A stretch of 64,000 nt of DNA, taken from NCBI GenBank assembly GCA_963669155.1, contig OZ022591.1, positions 14,088,353 through 14,152,352 on the forward strand, in the 5' to 3' direction. A program made the position numbers and the translations under genes. This document shows positions 13,501-23,500 of the stretch, piece after piece (position 1 is the first letter of the stretch; each line of letters starts with the position of its first letter). The notes below the pieces were generated by a model. That model was not told the DNA's origin. It saw nothing but the letters and a program-made list of their open reading frames with translations, and made no database searches. The DNA comes from Arbacia lixula. Lineage: Eukaryota; Echinodermata; Echinoidea; Arbacioida; Arbaciidae.

Positions 13501-15578
13501 AAGTGGAGAATCAAGGCAGGCGAAACATGATCATAAAAGTCAAAGTAAAACGAGGAAGAGGAGAAAAAGATGAATGAATATTGGAGGAGGAAGGAGGGAG
13601 GAGGAGAAAGAGGAAAAGCAAAAGAGGAGGAGGATTGGGGAGGAGGAGAGGGAGAAGAAAGGAAGGAAGAGGAGGATAGCATAACCGTGCATTCCCTATT
13701 CCTTAGCCATGCTAGCTTTTCCCAACACACCCCTCTCTGCCCTCTCATTAAACACTTACGACAGTATGAACATTTATTGCATTACGAGGCTACCTTGTGT
13801 AAATAAAACCTAATCATATACTGTATCTATTACGATTATGGTTACGATCATGTATGAAACTGGTCCCTTTCAGGTGTACTGCGAAATGGACCTGTTTGGA
13901 GGAGGATGGGCCCGCTACGGTCGGGCAGAGATGCAGAGCGAATGGAACTTTGTCGACGAGGACCTCATCGAAACTAGTTTCGACGTCATTGACCAGCGAG
14001 ACATCAAGGAGATGATCGACATGAAGTACAACACGTTCAAGATCCACACTGATGTCGTGTTTAGGTATATTTCAGATATCATTAAACCCTTTGCATGCCA
14101 GATAACATATTGGTCTACGTGAGTTATTAGTATTACTTGTGTAAAAATGCATAAACGTTGCATTATACAGAGTTAATACCGCTAGAGGAATGTCCCCGCT
14201 TGGCCCATCGCTAGCCCGATCCTACTCTGGCCGAAAAAGCAATGCATATATACCAATAAAGAAACGGTAACTCTGTGTATCATAATGATATAATCATGCA
14301 AGTAAAAGAAATTAAAATGTGGAAAATTAAGCTTTATCCAAAGGAGGTCGCACGTGACGTCACAAAATAAAAACTTTAAAATCAAAATGATAACTTTCTT
14401 TTCCTTGGACCGATGTTCGCCAAACCTTCACTGATATGTTTCTTTCACTAGTCTCCTTTCATTGAAACCAAAATGATTTCAGGGTGAACTATCCCTTTGA
14501 TAAATACTTGATTATGAAAACAAGGAAATCACGATGAAGTCACATGTAATGTTGTGATGTTCAGCCTTCAGGCCGATGATAGTACGAACCCGTCTCGAGT
14601 CAGGGCCCGCATCTTGCCTTGGTTCAGTCGGGCAGCCTTCTACATCGACGGCTACGGAGAGAACTTCACCAAACTCCAGCTTCTTCCCGGAGGTAGGACG
14701 AATCACGTTGCAGCTCAATCTCTGTTGTCTTTGAATATGCATGGTTTGCGATCAATTGCAAATTTGAAAGACGAATTCTGATTGGTTACTCATGGTCAGT
14801 CTTTTGAACAACGAGCGCATGTAACAATGGTATAAGCCATTTCGTAATTTCAATTGCGCATGAACAGATTATTGTTTTTATTAAATGACCTCAGGTAAAT
14901 TTCCAAACTCACAGATTTAAAATGGGAATTCATCAGATAGTCGACCACATTTCAATATATTATCATGCAAAGATGGCAACAGCTATTCAGCTCCGAGAAG
15001 GTACTGAAATAACGTTCCACCATGTGCATCTGCTTCTATTGTTGTTCCGGGCATACTGTAAAATGTTTTACATCCGTCATCCAACCATGTGCATCTGCAT
15101 CTATTGTTGTTCCGGGCACACTGTAAAATGTCTTTACATCCATCATCCAACACAACTTCATGAAAAACAATCCCAGTGAGCAGCCTAGTAGTATTTATTC
15201 AGTGCATTAATTGTCCGACCAGGGTGTAATTACGAAATAGTCTATTGACTAGCCTTTGTCATTTTGCGACTGATTGCAAACTTTTATGCCCCCCCCCCCC
15301 CACCTTCCCCCACCCACGAGAACACGCAATGACTATTGCTTCTACTCCCCTCTTTCCTGTCAGGTGACCGGATCACGTGCCGCACCGTGGAGGGAACCTC
15401 TCACAAGTGCGGGTGGGGCAGTGTGCCTCGGCCGAACCAGCCTTCACAGCAGCTGCTTATCGAGTCTGTATACTTCGGCCCACGGGACGCCGCCAACGGA
15501 GCCGTGGTATATATGGGGGACTGGCAGGCTAACCGCTACACGTGGAACGGCTCCTACTATTACGTATATGCGCAGTAG
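9408..15578 (+). CDS. Membrane-anchored coiled-coil protein with fibrinogen-like C-terminal domain
   Basis: Six exons join in frame to 437 residues: 9408-9831, 11203-11394, 12957-13120, 13874-14064, 14565-14692 and 15364-15578 (stop TAG). All introns have GT-AG ends. Residues 1-40 are polar. Residues 40-57 are a hydrophobic segment (IMWIVVAIVVLVVIVDL), which suggests a type II membrane protein or an uncleaved signal. Residues about 60-140 are acidic and Ser-rich. Exon 2 encodes a heptad-like helix (LGEMQNKLVTMETRLSDLE). Exons 3-4 read CRHLKLAC, then YCEMDLFGGGWARYGRA, which resembles the start of fibrinogen-related domains. The rest (through GDWQANRYTWNGSYYYVYAQ) does not match the fibrinogen calcium or ligand site I know. 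Function is unknown; secretion-side exposure of the C terminus is inferred. An alternative start is the Met at 9456. Upstream exons cannot be excluded. Confidence 0.75.
9925..10230. mobile_element. Foldback MITE family copy in intron 1
   Basis: It has GTGAAAGTTTGATGAAAATC on the left and the inverted right arm ending GGGTGAATTGTCCCTTTAAAG. It lacks the terminal part of the left arm and the left core. It sits in the first intron of the fibrinogen-like gene. Confidence 0.7.
10459..10552. repeat. (CA)n microsatellite
   Basis: A nearly pure CA tract in intron 1 of the fibrinogen-like gene. Open frames across it are artefacts. Confidence 0.95.
10970..11150. repeat. (CT)n tract upstream of exon 2
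   Basis: A pyrimidine-rich microsatellite ends about 50 bp before the exon 2 acceptor at 11202. It could act as an extended polypyrimidine tract, but this is inference. Confidence 0.9.
11444..11868. mobile_element. Foldback MITE family, complete copy
   Basis: Both arms are present: TTAAGGGATAGTTCACCCTG on the left and TTTCAGGGTGAACTTTCCCT on the right, followed by TTAA. It contains GTGACGTCATGTGCGAGG on the left. It lies in intron 2 of the fibrinogen-like gene and abuts a second copy. Confidence 0.8.
11868..12265. mobile_element. Foldback MITE family, second copy in tandem
   Basis: It follows the preceding copy directly. Landmarks are GTTGGTTTCAGTAAAAGCAG, TTTGACGTCACCTGCGAGG and a right end TGAACTATACCTTTAAAG. 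The outer 20 bp of its left end is missing or shared with the neighbour. Confidence 0.7.
13130..13680. repeat. Purine-rich (GGA/GAA) tract
   Basis: About 550 bp almost entirely of A and G on the plus strand, in intron 3 of the fibrinogen-like gene. A block around AAGTGGA(A/G)AATCAAGG is duplicated (about 13365 and 13500). Open frames are compositional artefacts. Confidence 0.85.
14341..14503. mobile_element. Foldback MITE family, right-arm fragment in intron 4
   Basis: Only the right arm is present: GCACGTGACGTCACAAAAT, CTTTCTTTTCCTTGGAC, then GGGTGAACTATCCCTTTGA. It ends about 60 bp before the exon 5 acceptor. Confidence 0.7.
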
Positions 15579-15689
15579 GCGACAGCGAGGGATACGGAGC
15601 ACTGAGGTTGTGTCGTCATACAAATCGTTATGCAATTTTCTGGTTCTAAACAACTTCACTCGAGTGAGCGTTTCACTGGTCCGACATTT

Positions 15690-16682
15690 GGTGCGTTTTA
15701 TCAGGGATGTGTTAGGAAGGAGGGACAACTCAACCATAATATATTCAAACATCTGTATGGATACTAAAGCGTGCTAATGAATGTCAAAAGCATTCCACAA
15801 TCACTGCAATGCTTTGAAGTCCCATGCGCGGCACCGTCATTTTGCTATCGTCAACTTGGAAAGCAGTATCTTTAATTGCCTGTTTTGTTTCTCGAAGCTG
15901 TGTTTCTTATCACATTTTTTTGCAATTTTCAAGAAAGTTAAGGGGCAACACCTCTAAAGATCCTGTATTCGTTTTTCTTCTAAATAATTGTTGAATGATG
16001 CACAAACGGAGATATAAGATAATATTCTTACTTACATAATTAACAAATTTCTTCACTTTCCGGAGATTTCCGGAAATGTCGGATTCAATCATTATCAAAA
16101 TCATATATTAAGCTGCTTACTTTCATTAACAGAGTTTGCGTGAATTTGCGTGCAAATGAGATATTTTACTTTAAAAAACTGTTTATTTTTGTTCGCTGAT
16201 ATCTCTTTTCCTCACAAAAGTATTGATGCAATCCAACAGAAGTGGACAAGCGAAATAAGACTCTACATTTCTTTTGTTCTCTCTGAGAAACCGTTGCTAG
16301 GCAATCGTGTTCGTTATTGTTAAAACACGTGAAAAGCACATGCTGAGACCACGCAATTTTTCGGCGGTGCCACGCATGGGCTCAAAGAAAGAATGTTGTT
16401 TCATATCCTTTCCTAACACATCCCTGGTTTTATGCTCACCTTGCGAAGGCAGAATCAGCGTTTTGAAAAGCTGATTAAAAACGCTCATCCAAAACGGGGG
16501 TATTGCTATTGCTGAGATGACGTCATATAAACGAGTATACATGTGAACTGCGTGCATTAGTAATTTTGAAACGACGTTTTGAAATGGAGTTTATATCAAA
16601 ATGAGCATGAACGTAACGCCGTTTTGAAGTAAACGCTTATCAAAACCTGATTTTTGCCCCCCAAAATGAGCATAAACGCACC
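15690..16682. mobile_element. Foldback element with GGTGCGTTTATGCTCA ends, interrupted
   Basis: The left end reads GGTGCGTTTTAT, then resumes after an insertion as GCTCACC. The right end is the inverse, TGAGCATAAACGCACC. Without the inserted 725-bp element it is about 260 bp long. It contains repeated CGTTTTGAA and AACGCTTATC-type units and a TGACGTCATATAAA motif at about 16518. Classification is unknown. Confidence 0.55.
15702..16426. mobile_element. 725-bp non-autonomous DNA transposon, copy 1
   Basis: Terminal inverted repeats are CAGGGATGTGTTAGGAA and TTCCTAACACATCCCTG. It is flanked on both sides by the 7-bp duplication GTTTTAT (15695-15701 and 16427-16433). A second copy of exactly the same length lies at 62759-63483, with only one difference noticed by eye. 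No transposase frame is present; the 64-residue open frame found in both copies is probably chance. An RFX-like X-box (GTTGCTAGGCAAT) occurs at 16293. Confidence 0.85.
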
Positions 16683-17030
16683 GATTGTCTAGCGGCCTAT
16701 TGTCGGGCACTCACAATAAGAATATCCGCTATGATCATTGATGTTTTCCTCTGCCCACAGGAAATTATTAGAGCCAGTTGTCGTGACAACGGGTAGAATT
16801 ATACTTCGGTATTCATTATATACTATGCCACATCCACGATTGGTAGTTCATTCTAAGACGGTATTGTGGGAATGACAAGACAGGGAGGAGCAGGTGGGAA
16901 AACACTTTTCTTATGCATAAGTTACGCTAGCAAAATTGTTTTTAAATCAGATAATCCCCTTAACATGTAGCTAAGGTTTTAAGAAAGTTTGTATAGTCCA
17001 CATTTCTTTGTCTACTGCATATATGCATAT

Positions 17031-18363
17031 TGTAGCGAAAATTGGGTATTTGTTGACTGTCCCCCTGATGGTAGGAAGTTAGGGCGCCTGCTCGACCGGG
17101 GGCGAAAGGGAATAATATGGTGTTTGTCAGGACGCCGTTCCCTTTTCGTTCCCCGCGCCGAGTACCCAAGTCAAAGATGATCTGCCGAGCGTGTAGGCTG
17201 TAAGTCCGTTTGGTCGCAATATACGACCAGGTTTATGGACGGGGATATCAGCACAAGCGGCACACTCCTCTGAATAGGTTCCCGTGTCCGGAGCACTGAT
17301 ACCCGATTTTGTTAGTGACCCTCTCCTTCCATAACAGGTAGATATCCAACACACAGATCCAAAACACCAATCCCACGCACAAACCACCAGCAAGAATCCA
17401 GGGGGGGGGGGGGGGCACAAATCTACCAGCAAAAATCCAGGGGGCACAAATCCACCCGCAAGAATTCACTGCAAGAATCCAGGGGGCACAATTCCAACAG
17501 CAGAATCCACTGCAAGAATCCAGGGGCACAATTCCAACAGCACTGGTAGGCTGGAAACCGGCTGGTCCCTCTCTCCTACCAGTCGCAATCCAGGGGGTGG
17601 CACAATCCAAGGCACAATCCAATGGCCTGGTAGGCTGGAACAGGCTGGTTCCTCTCTCCTACCAGTCTTGCTCCCCCAGCTCTGGTACTGGTAGACCATA
17701 CCAGCCTCCCGCAATGCCGGAGGAAAGCGATTCCAAGGCTATCAGTGGCCCTAATTGCCACTAATAGTCCCCACCAGTGTGGAACCTTCAACACCCTGAC
17801 TATCTTTCGCAAGCGAAAGATGTTGTGCAAAACATCATTTAAATCATTTGCTTCGCACACCGTACTAGTGGTAGGGTAGAGTATACCGGTGGTATACCTA
17901 GCCAGAGACCCTCTCGCCTCCGATTATCTTTCGCAAGCGAAAGATATGTGCAAAACATCAATTTAATCATTTGCTTCGCACATATCGTACTAGCGGTAGG
18001 GTATACCTGGCCAGTGACCCTCTCACTGCGCTCCCGATTTGCGAATTTCTTTATTGCTTTATACTCAAAAATTACAGAAAAATAATTGGTTAAACAACTC
18101 ACTACATCTCCCTTATACATCAAACCCCAGATTCATAATACTGCCAATCACCCCCATTACATGTCAATTATCTCAAATAACCCATCATCACCACCTCTAA
18201 CACTCCCTACCATCCGAACTATCCTACAATTTCCACCTACTCTACAATAATCAATTTTTGACCTAAAAACTGTGAACCGTTAAATAAACGTTGTAATCGA
18301 TTGCGCGTTATATGATAATCGATAATATAATCGATCTACGAAAATAACCCTATTTTCGTTACA
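17031..18363 (-). repeat. Left LTR (3' LTR of the minus-strand Ty3 element)
   Basis: It begins TGTAGCGAAAAT and ends ATTTTCGTTACA, an imperfect 12-bp terminal inverted repeat. It contains a short-unit minisatellite (AAGAATCCAGGGGGCACAA-like, about 17388-17560) and a roughly 124-bp tandem duplication at 17796-18043. A TATAAAG box on the minus strand (18057-18063) is a candidate promoter element. Minus-strand open frames inside it are identical in the other LTR and look non-coding. Confidence 0.95.
17796..18043. repeat. Tandem 124-bp duplication with hairpin in LTR
   Basis: Each unit starts with the inverted repeat ATCTTTCGC-AA-GCGAAAGAT (17802-17821 and 17926-17945). GTGCAAAACATCA, TCATTTGCTTCGCAC, GGTAGGGTA and GACCCTCTC follow. 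The units differ at scattered bases, so the duplication predates this insertion. The same structure is at 27309-27556. Confidence 0.8.
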
Positions 18364-18378
18364 CGGCCCCCCTCCCCA
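18364..18378 (-). promoter_or_regulatory. Polypurine tract of the Ty3 element
   Basis: On the minus strand the sequence immediately before the 3' LTR is GGGGAGGGGGGCCG. A purine-rich tract at this place primes plus-strand DNA synthesis in LTR retrotransposons. Confidence 0.7.
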
Positions 18379-19457
18379 TGTAAGCTTGGTCCCCAAGCTG
18401 ACCACAATCTAGTTTAAACTTAATTTATTTCTATTTATCATTAATAACCTTATTTTACAATCAACCATACTTCCTTTCGTCATAAAATCATTTATCACCT
18501 TATATAACATGCCAGCCACTTTCTTTTAACAATAACTTCAACAACAATTTAACATCAAAATTAACACAAATATAACAACCCAATGTAACAATTAAACAAA
18601 TTCAACATTATTAACACTGTTATAGGTCACCAGACTAACCTTTGACCTGAGAACTTTTCAGGTGATCCACACAAGTATGCTAACTTCTAATTTTCTTCCC
18701 GAACTTATCATTTATCCAAAACACGATCTACCTGTAACAATATACAACATCTATTACAATCATCTACTACCCCTACTTCTGCTACAATTTCACCCTCATA
18801 CTTCTGATATATTCAACAACTCAAATGTCTAATTAATTATATCATTAACTGTGTGTCAACCTATGCTATAATTATTAACAAAATCACTTACAGCCTTCTA
18901 CTTGAAATCCTATATCTGCTCCTTTCTACGATTAGCAACAACTAAATTATTAGCTCAATTATCTGCATCTCACCCTACTGCTGCTTCGATTACTACACAC
19001 TTTCACTCTCCAACCGTAGCTGATCCGTTTTCCTTAATAATTAACATAATCAAACATTTGGCATAAATATAAAACAACTCCGGGTGCATTTATAACAATT
19101 TACTAATAGTAATCTAAAGACTAATAGGCTCCTGGCCTTAAACATGTTGTTAAAACTCCTTAACAATAAAAACATCATAACGCATTATTAATCTTTGTTT
19201 TAGTGTCCATTTCACTCAACAGCTCCAAAACCAAGTCCATGCAAATGATTTCAGTGTCCATATCACTACACTTCCAAAATTTAATGTCCCTGTCCAAACA
19301 ATCCTGATATAAGGGTCCATTTCACAATAACAATGTTCCAAAACAACAAATCTGGTATCCGGTACATGTCCACTTCACAACCAAATTTGTCCAACCAAAT
19401 CCTCCCTTGTGCCCATTTCACAATAATCATGTCCAAACAGGATTGGTACCGTGTCCT
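18379..19457. other. AT-rich non-coding region between ORF3 and polypurine tract
   Basis: About 1.1 kb of A, C and T-rich sequence with no long open frame on the coding (minus) strand. It contains repeated GTCCATTTCAC/GTCCAAAC-like units at about 19200-19440. It may be the 3' untranslated part of the element. Confidence 0.5.
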
Positions 19458-20402
19458 TTACTGGGTATCCCTCTTGTATTCTTCCGTAACCACCTCTATC
19501 AATTCCCCCTGCAATGTCACGTGTCGCTCGGTGGTTCGAATTAGCGTAAGTCCACGCGGTAAGTTAAAAATATTGGAGAAACGATCCCGGCCCCTGAGAG
19601 ACGACGGGTCCAAGGCTCTCAACTCTGTCAGCCTATTCCTAATGTGGGTCTGGTCGATCTCAGTACCATTCACCTGCACCCCTTCTTCGCTCGTATTTGT
19701 CACTTTTCGTTCCGTGCTGGGGGAACGGGATTCAGGCGTCGGACTGTACTCACACCTGCGCTTGACGGGAGACGAGCGTAAGTCTATCACTAGCTGTACG
19801 TTACTATCGCTCTCGTCACTGACGTCGCTGTACGCGGGCGACGCCGGTCTGGGCTCCACCACGTAGGAGGGCTCAGCATCCTTCTCCGGCTCCCCAGTTT
19901 TTGGTACCGACCTCCTACTTTCTTTAGGCGACAAGGGAACCATCGTGTAACTTGTGCTCGGTTCGTCCTTCGTCGGGGTACTCTCCGTCGACTTTGTCTG
20001 TGGTTTTTCATTGTCCGCCTTTTTCTTTGAACTTTTTGCGCTCTCGTCCTTCCCCTTAGGGTCACTTTCTTTAGAGTCCCTTTCCTTATTAGGCTTCTTT
20101 TGGCGGGGGTCCACCGGAGTAAATGAATGTTTTCGCGTTGGCACCACCAGAACCGCGTGCTTTGCTGTGTGCCTAATCATCTCGCCTTTATCCGGGGTAG
20201 TAAATTCACACGAGACGCATCGAAACCTATGCTTTGCTGTGTGCCTAATCATCTCGCCTTTATCCGGGGTAGTAAATTCACACGAGACGCATCGAAGCAC
20301 TGAAGGGTCCACAGTCTTTCTTTTCTTTGAGTCCCTGCCATCCTTGGATTTGCGGTCGCGGGAATCCCGGCCAGGGTCCTTCTTTGCTTTGTGGGAAGGC
20401 AT
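19458..20402 (-). CDS. Ty3 element ORF3: protein with two C2H2 zinc fingers
   Basis: The 314-residue frame lies downstream of pol, where errantiviruses carry env. It has no signal peptide or membrane segment, so it is not an envelope protein. The N terminus is Lys/Arg/Asp-rich. Two tandem fingers follow, each C-x2-C-x12-H-x3-H (residues 38-58 and 62-82), 24 residues apart and identical in core sequence. The middle is a low-complexity Lys/Ser/Glu/Pro region. The C-terminal 70 residues (from about DQTHIRNRLTELRALDPSSL) look folded but I do not recognise them. It is in a different frame from pol. A good splice acceptor (TTTGTTTATTTACAG) ends 12 bases before its ATG, which suggests a spliced subgenomic mRNA. 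Nucleic-acid binding is inferred from the fingers. Confidence 0.8.
   Translation of the reverse strand: MPSHKAKKDPGRDSRDRKSKDGRDSKKRKTVDPSVLRCVSCEFTTPDKGEMIRHTAKHRFRCVSCEFTTPDKGEMIRHTAKHAVLVVPTRKHSFTPVDPRQKKPNKERDSKESDPKGKDESAKSSKKKADNEKPQTKSTESTPTKDEPSTSYTMVPLSPKESRRSVPKTGEPEKDAEPSYVVEPRPASPAYSDVSDESDSNVQLVIDLRSSPVKRRCEYSPTPESRSPSTERKVTNTSEEGVQVNGTEIDQTHIRNRLTELRALDPSSLRGRDRFSNIFNLPRGLTLIRTTERHVTLQGELIEVVTEEYKRDTQ
20158..20296. repeat. Exact tandem duplication of a zinc-finger unit in ORF3
   Basis: A 67-bp segment at 20158-20224 is repeated without change at 20230-20296, period 72 bp (24 codons). Identity at silent positions shows a recent duplication. Confidence 0.95.
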
Positions 20403-20414
20403 GGTAGTTTAATT

Positions 20415-20430
20415 CTGTAAATAAACAAAC
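20415..20430 (-). promoter_or_regulatory. Putative splice acceptor for ORF3 mRNA
   Basis: The minus strand reads TTTGTTTATTTACAG directly before AATTAAACTACC and the ORF3 ATG. A pyrimidine-rich tract ending in CAG this close to the start fits a spliced ORF3 transcript. No donor was identified with certainty. Confidence 0.5.
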
Positions 20431-20556
20431 TAGACGTTATATACAGCTTCAATATAATAAAATCTCTCAAATTATTTACACAGTTTATACTGGTAGTCAT
20501 CCTTCTGCACAAAAAAAAGTAAATTAAATTATATGTCCAAAAAAAGTCCTTCCTTC

Positions 20557-23500
20557 CTAATAGCAATATTGCGGGGGCCTCCTCTGCCGCCTTGGGTATT
20601 GTTTGCGATTGTCCTCCTTTGATATGGCCGCTTCCGTTGCCTGGTCGGCCCTGCTGGTGTCTGCGCCTGTCCCTGCTGCAGCTGGACTTGCGTTCAACGT
20701 TCTGCTGGGTCCCTCAAATCCCGACTCGGCACCCACTGGAAACGCTGATGGTTCGTCCCCGTCTGGTAGCAGCTCATCGTCGCCTGCCCCCATGAATGGC
20801 TGCACTCCATCAGCTGGTATCATGGTGGGTTCCTCTCGTTCCGACGTATCTACTGCTCCGTCCGTCTCGCCGCCATCGATGCTTCCCTCGTCTGGTACCC
20901 GTATCTCCGGGGGCGCCGTTTCTCTCATCTCCGTATTCTCCCCGTCAAATTCTACCTCCCTGCTGCCTGCTTCGTCCTCGTTTGGTCCCCTTAACTCAGC
21001 GGGCGCCGTCTCTTCCGTATCCGTGACTTCTCCGTCTTCACCACCTTCATTCTGCTGGGGAGGGTTGCCTGCTGTCGCCCTGGGTTGGTATTGCCATACT
21101 GGTAGCGGTTCCCCTGTGTAGGCTTTCAGCCGGTCCACATGCACGATATAAGGCTTCGTCCTTGGCGTCTGTTGCAGGCGGAGGGTAACGTCCGACAGTT
21201 TTGTGACAACGAGGTAGGGCCCCAGCCATTTTGTCTGGAGTTTAGGACTTCGCCCCTTCTCCCGTATTTTCCTCCGCAACCACACGTACTGCCCCACTTC
21301 AAACTTTGCCGCTGTAGCTCTCCGGTCGTAGTAGCGCTTCTGTTTTCTGCAGGCCAGGCCGAGTTTCTCCCGTACCCTCTCATGTACCCTCTGCATACGG
21401 TCTCGTAGCTGCTCAGCATAGTCAGGCAGGGGATCCTGCTCATCTGACATATCCTCTGGGGCAACCAGATCGCCCGGCATCGTCACCTCACGCCCTAGCA
21501 TCAGCATGTTCGGTGTTTCCCCGGTCGATTCTTGGGGGCAACTTCGGTATGCACATGTAGCGAACGGGAGGAGTTGGTCCCACTCTTCGTCTTGTCCCTG
21601 GTCCAGTAGGGCAGCCACTGTGTCTATCAGCGTGCGATTATACCGCTCTATCAGTCCGTCTGATTTGGGGTTATACGCCGTGGTTCTCGTCTTGGTGATG
21701 CCCATTAGCCGGCAGACCTCACTGAATACCTCCGATACAAAATTCCTCCCTTGGTCTGAGTGGATGTATCTCGGCACCCCAAAGCGGCATATGTACTCCA
21801 CGACCAACTTCTCAGCCACTGTCCCTGCCTTCTCGTTTGGTATAGGGTACGCCTCCATCCACTTGGAGAAATAATCCCCCACCACGAGTACATACCGGTT
21901 ACCACGTCTGGTCCTGGGAAAAGGGCCTACGACATCCAGGGCGACTCGTTCCATCACTGACCCGCTGATTCTCTGTTGCAACGGTGCACGCTGTGTTTTG
22001 CTTGGGCACTTCCTCCGGGCGCAGACGTCACACTGCCGTAGCGCTGAGCGCAAATCTGCCACCATTCCGACCCAATAATATTTCAGCCTTACTCGTCCCA
22101 GCGTCTTTGTCATGCCGAAATGTCCCCCTGTCAGGGAGGCATGGGCTTCCCGAAACACGTTCGTGATCATGGCCCGTGGTAGTATGACTTGTCCTCGTAC
22201 AACAGACCCGTCTTCAGATTCCCACCGCCGAACCAGTACCCCGTCTCGGACTTCGAGTACATCCCAGTGCGTCAATAAACGCCGCGCCTGATCAGACCAT
22301 GGTGCTGCCTCCTCGCTTGTGGGTTTTTCTCCCTTCATTTTAGCCGCTCTGACTGGCCTGATGTTTTCCTCCTGCGACTGTAGGGTGGCTATGTCGGGGC
22401 TGCCTTCCTCAACACTCTCTAGCACTCTGAGATGATATTCTACGCCGTCGTCATCCCGTCCACACTGTCGGCAGGGTCGTCGTGACATTCCGTCCGCATT
22501 TCCATGACTTCGGCCTTGTCTGTGCTGGATGGTGTAATTGTATTCGGATATTTGCTCCAGCCAGCGTGCGAGCTGTCCCCTTGAATCCTTGAAACGTACC
22601 AGCCACTGCAGCGATCCATGGTCCGTACGGATGATTACTTGTCGGCCGTACAAGTACTGACGAAACTGCCTTAGGAAAACCACCACGGCCAAAAGCTCCT
22701 TCCTCGTTACACAGTAATTCCTCTCCTCTCTCCGTAGGCTGCGGCTGGCGTAGGCTACTACTCTCTCAGCCCCTCCTTGCACCTGAGAAAGAACTGCGCC
22801 AATTCCGGTGTCACTGGCGTCCGTATCAAGTATGTAGTCACCATCGGGGTTGGGGTAGGCCAAAATAGGGGGTGACATAAGCCTCCGTTTGAGCTCATCG
22901 AATGCTGCCTGGCACTCCTCCGTCCACTCGAACCTCCTGTTTTTCTCCGTCAACTCATGTAGTGGTCTAGCGATGGCCGCGAAGCCCTCCACGAACCGGC
23001 GGTAGTATGACACCAGTCCGATGAAGCTCCTCACTTCCTTCACAGTCCTTGGCGTAGGCCACTGCTGTATTGCCGCCGTCTTGCTGGGGTCCGTTGCGAC
23101 TCCGTCCGCCGACACGACATGCCCCAGGTAGCCGACACTGGTCCTGAATAACTGGCACTTGGATGGCTTGAGTTTCAGGCCGGCTTCCCTTAGCCGCTGA
23201 AACACCACCGCTAGCCGAGCTATCTCCTGGTCCACCGTCTTCCCGTAGACTATCACGTCATCCAGGTATACCAGCAGCGTTTCCCATGTCAGTCCTGCTA
23301 GTACGCGATCCATGAGCCTCTCGAACGTGGCGGGCGCATTGCATAACCCGAAGGGCATGACACGCCAGGCATACAGTCCTCCGTTCGCGATGAAAGCTGC
23401 CCTCTGCTTCGCCGACTCGTCTAGCTGCACCTGCCAGTACCCACTGGCCAAATCCAGGGTCGAAAACCATTTCGCCCCACTCAATGCGTCTAGGGTGTCG

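Noticed and set aside
15910-16104. 64-residue open frame present identically at 62967-63161
   Set aside because: The identity comes from two copies of the same 725-bp transposon. No domain or codon bias supports a protein.
17127-18123. Trp/Cys/Pro-rich minus-strand frames in the LTRs
   Set aside because: They lie entirely in the LTR, derive largely from the CAAGAATCCAGGGGG minisatellite, and have no gene context.
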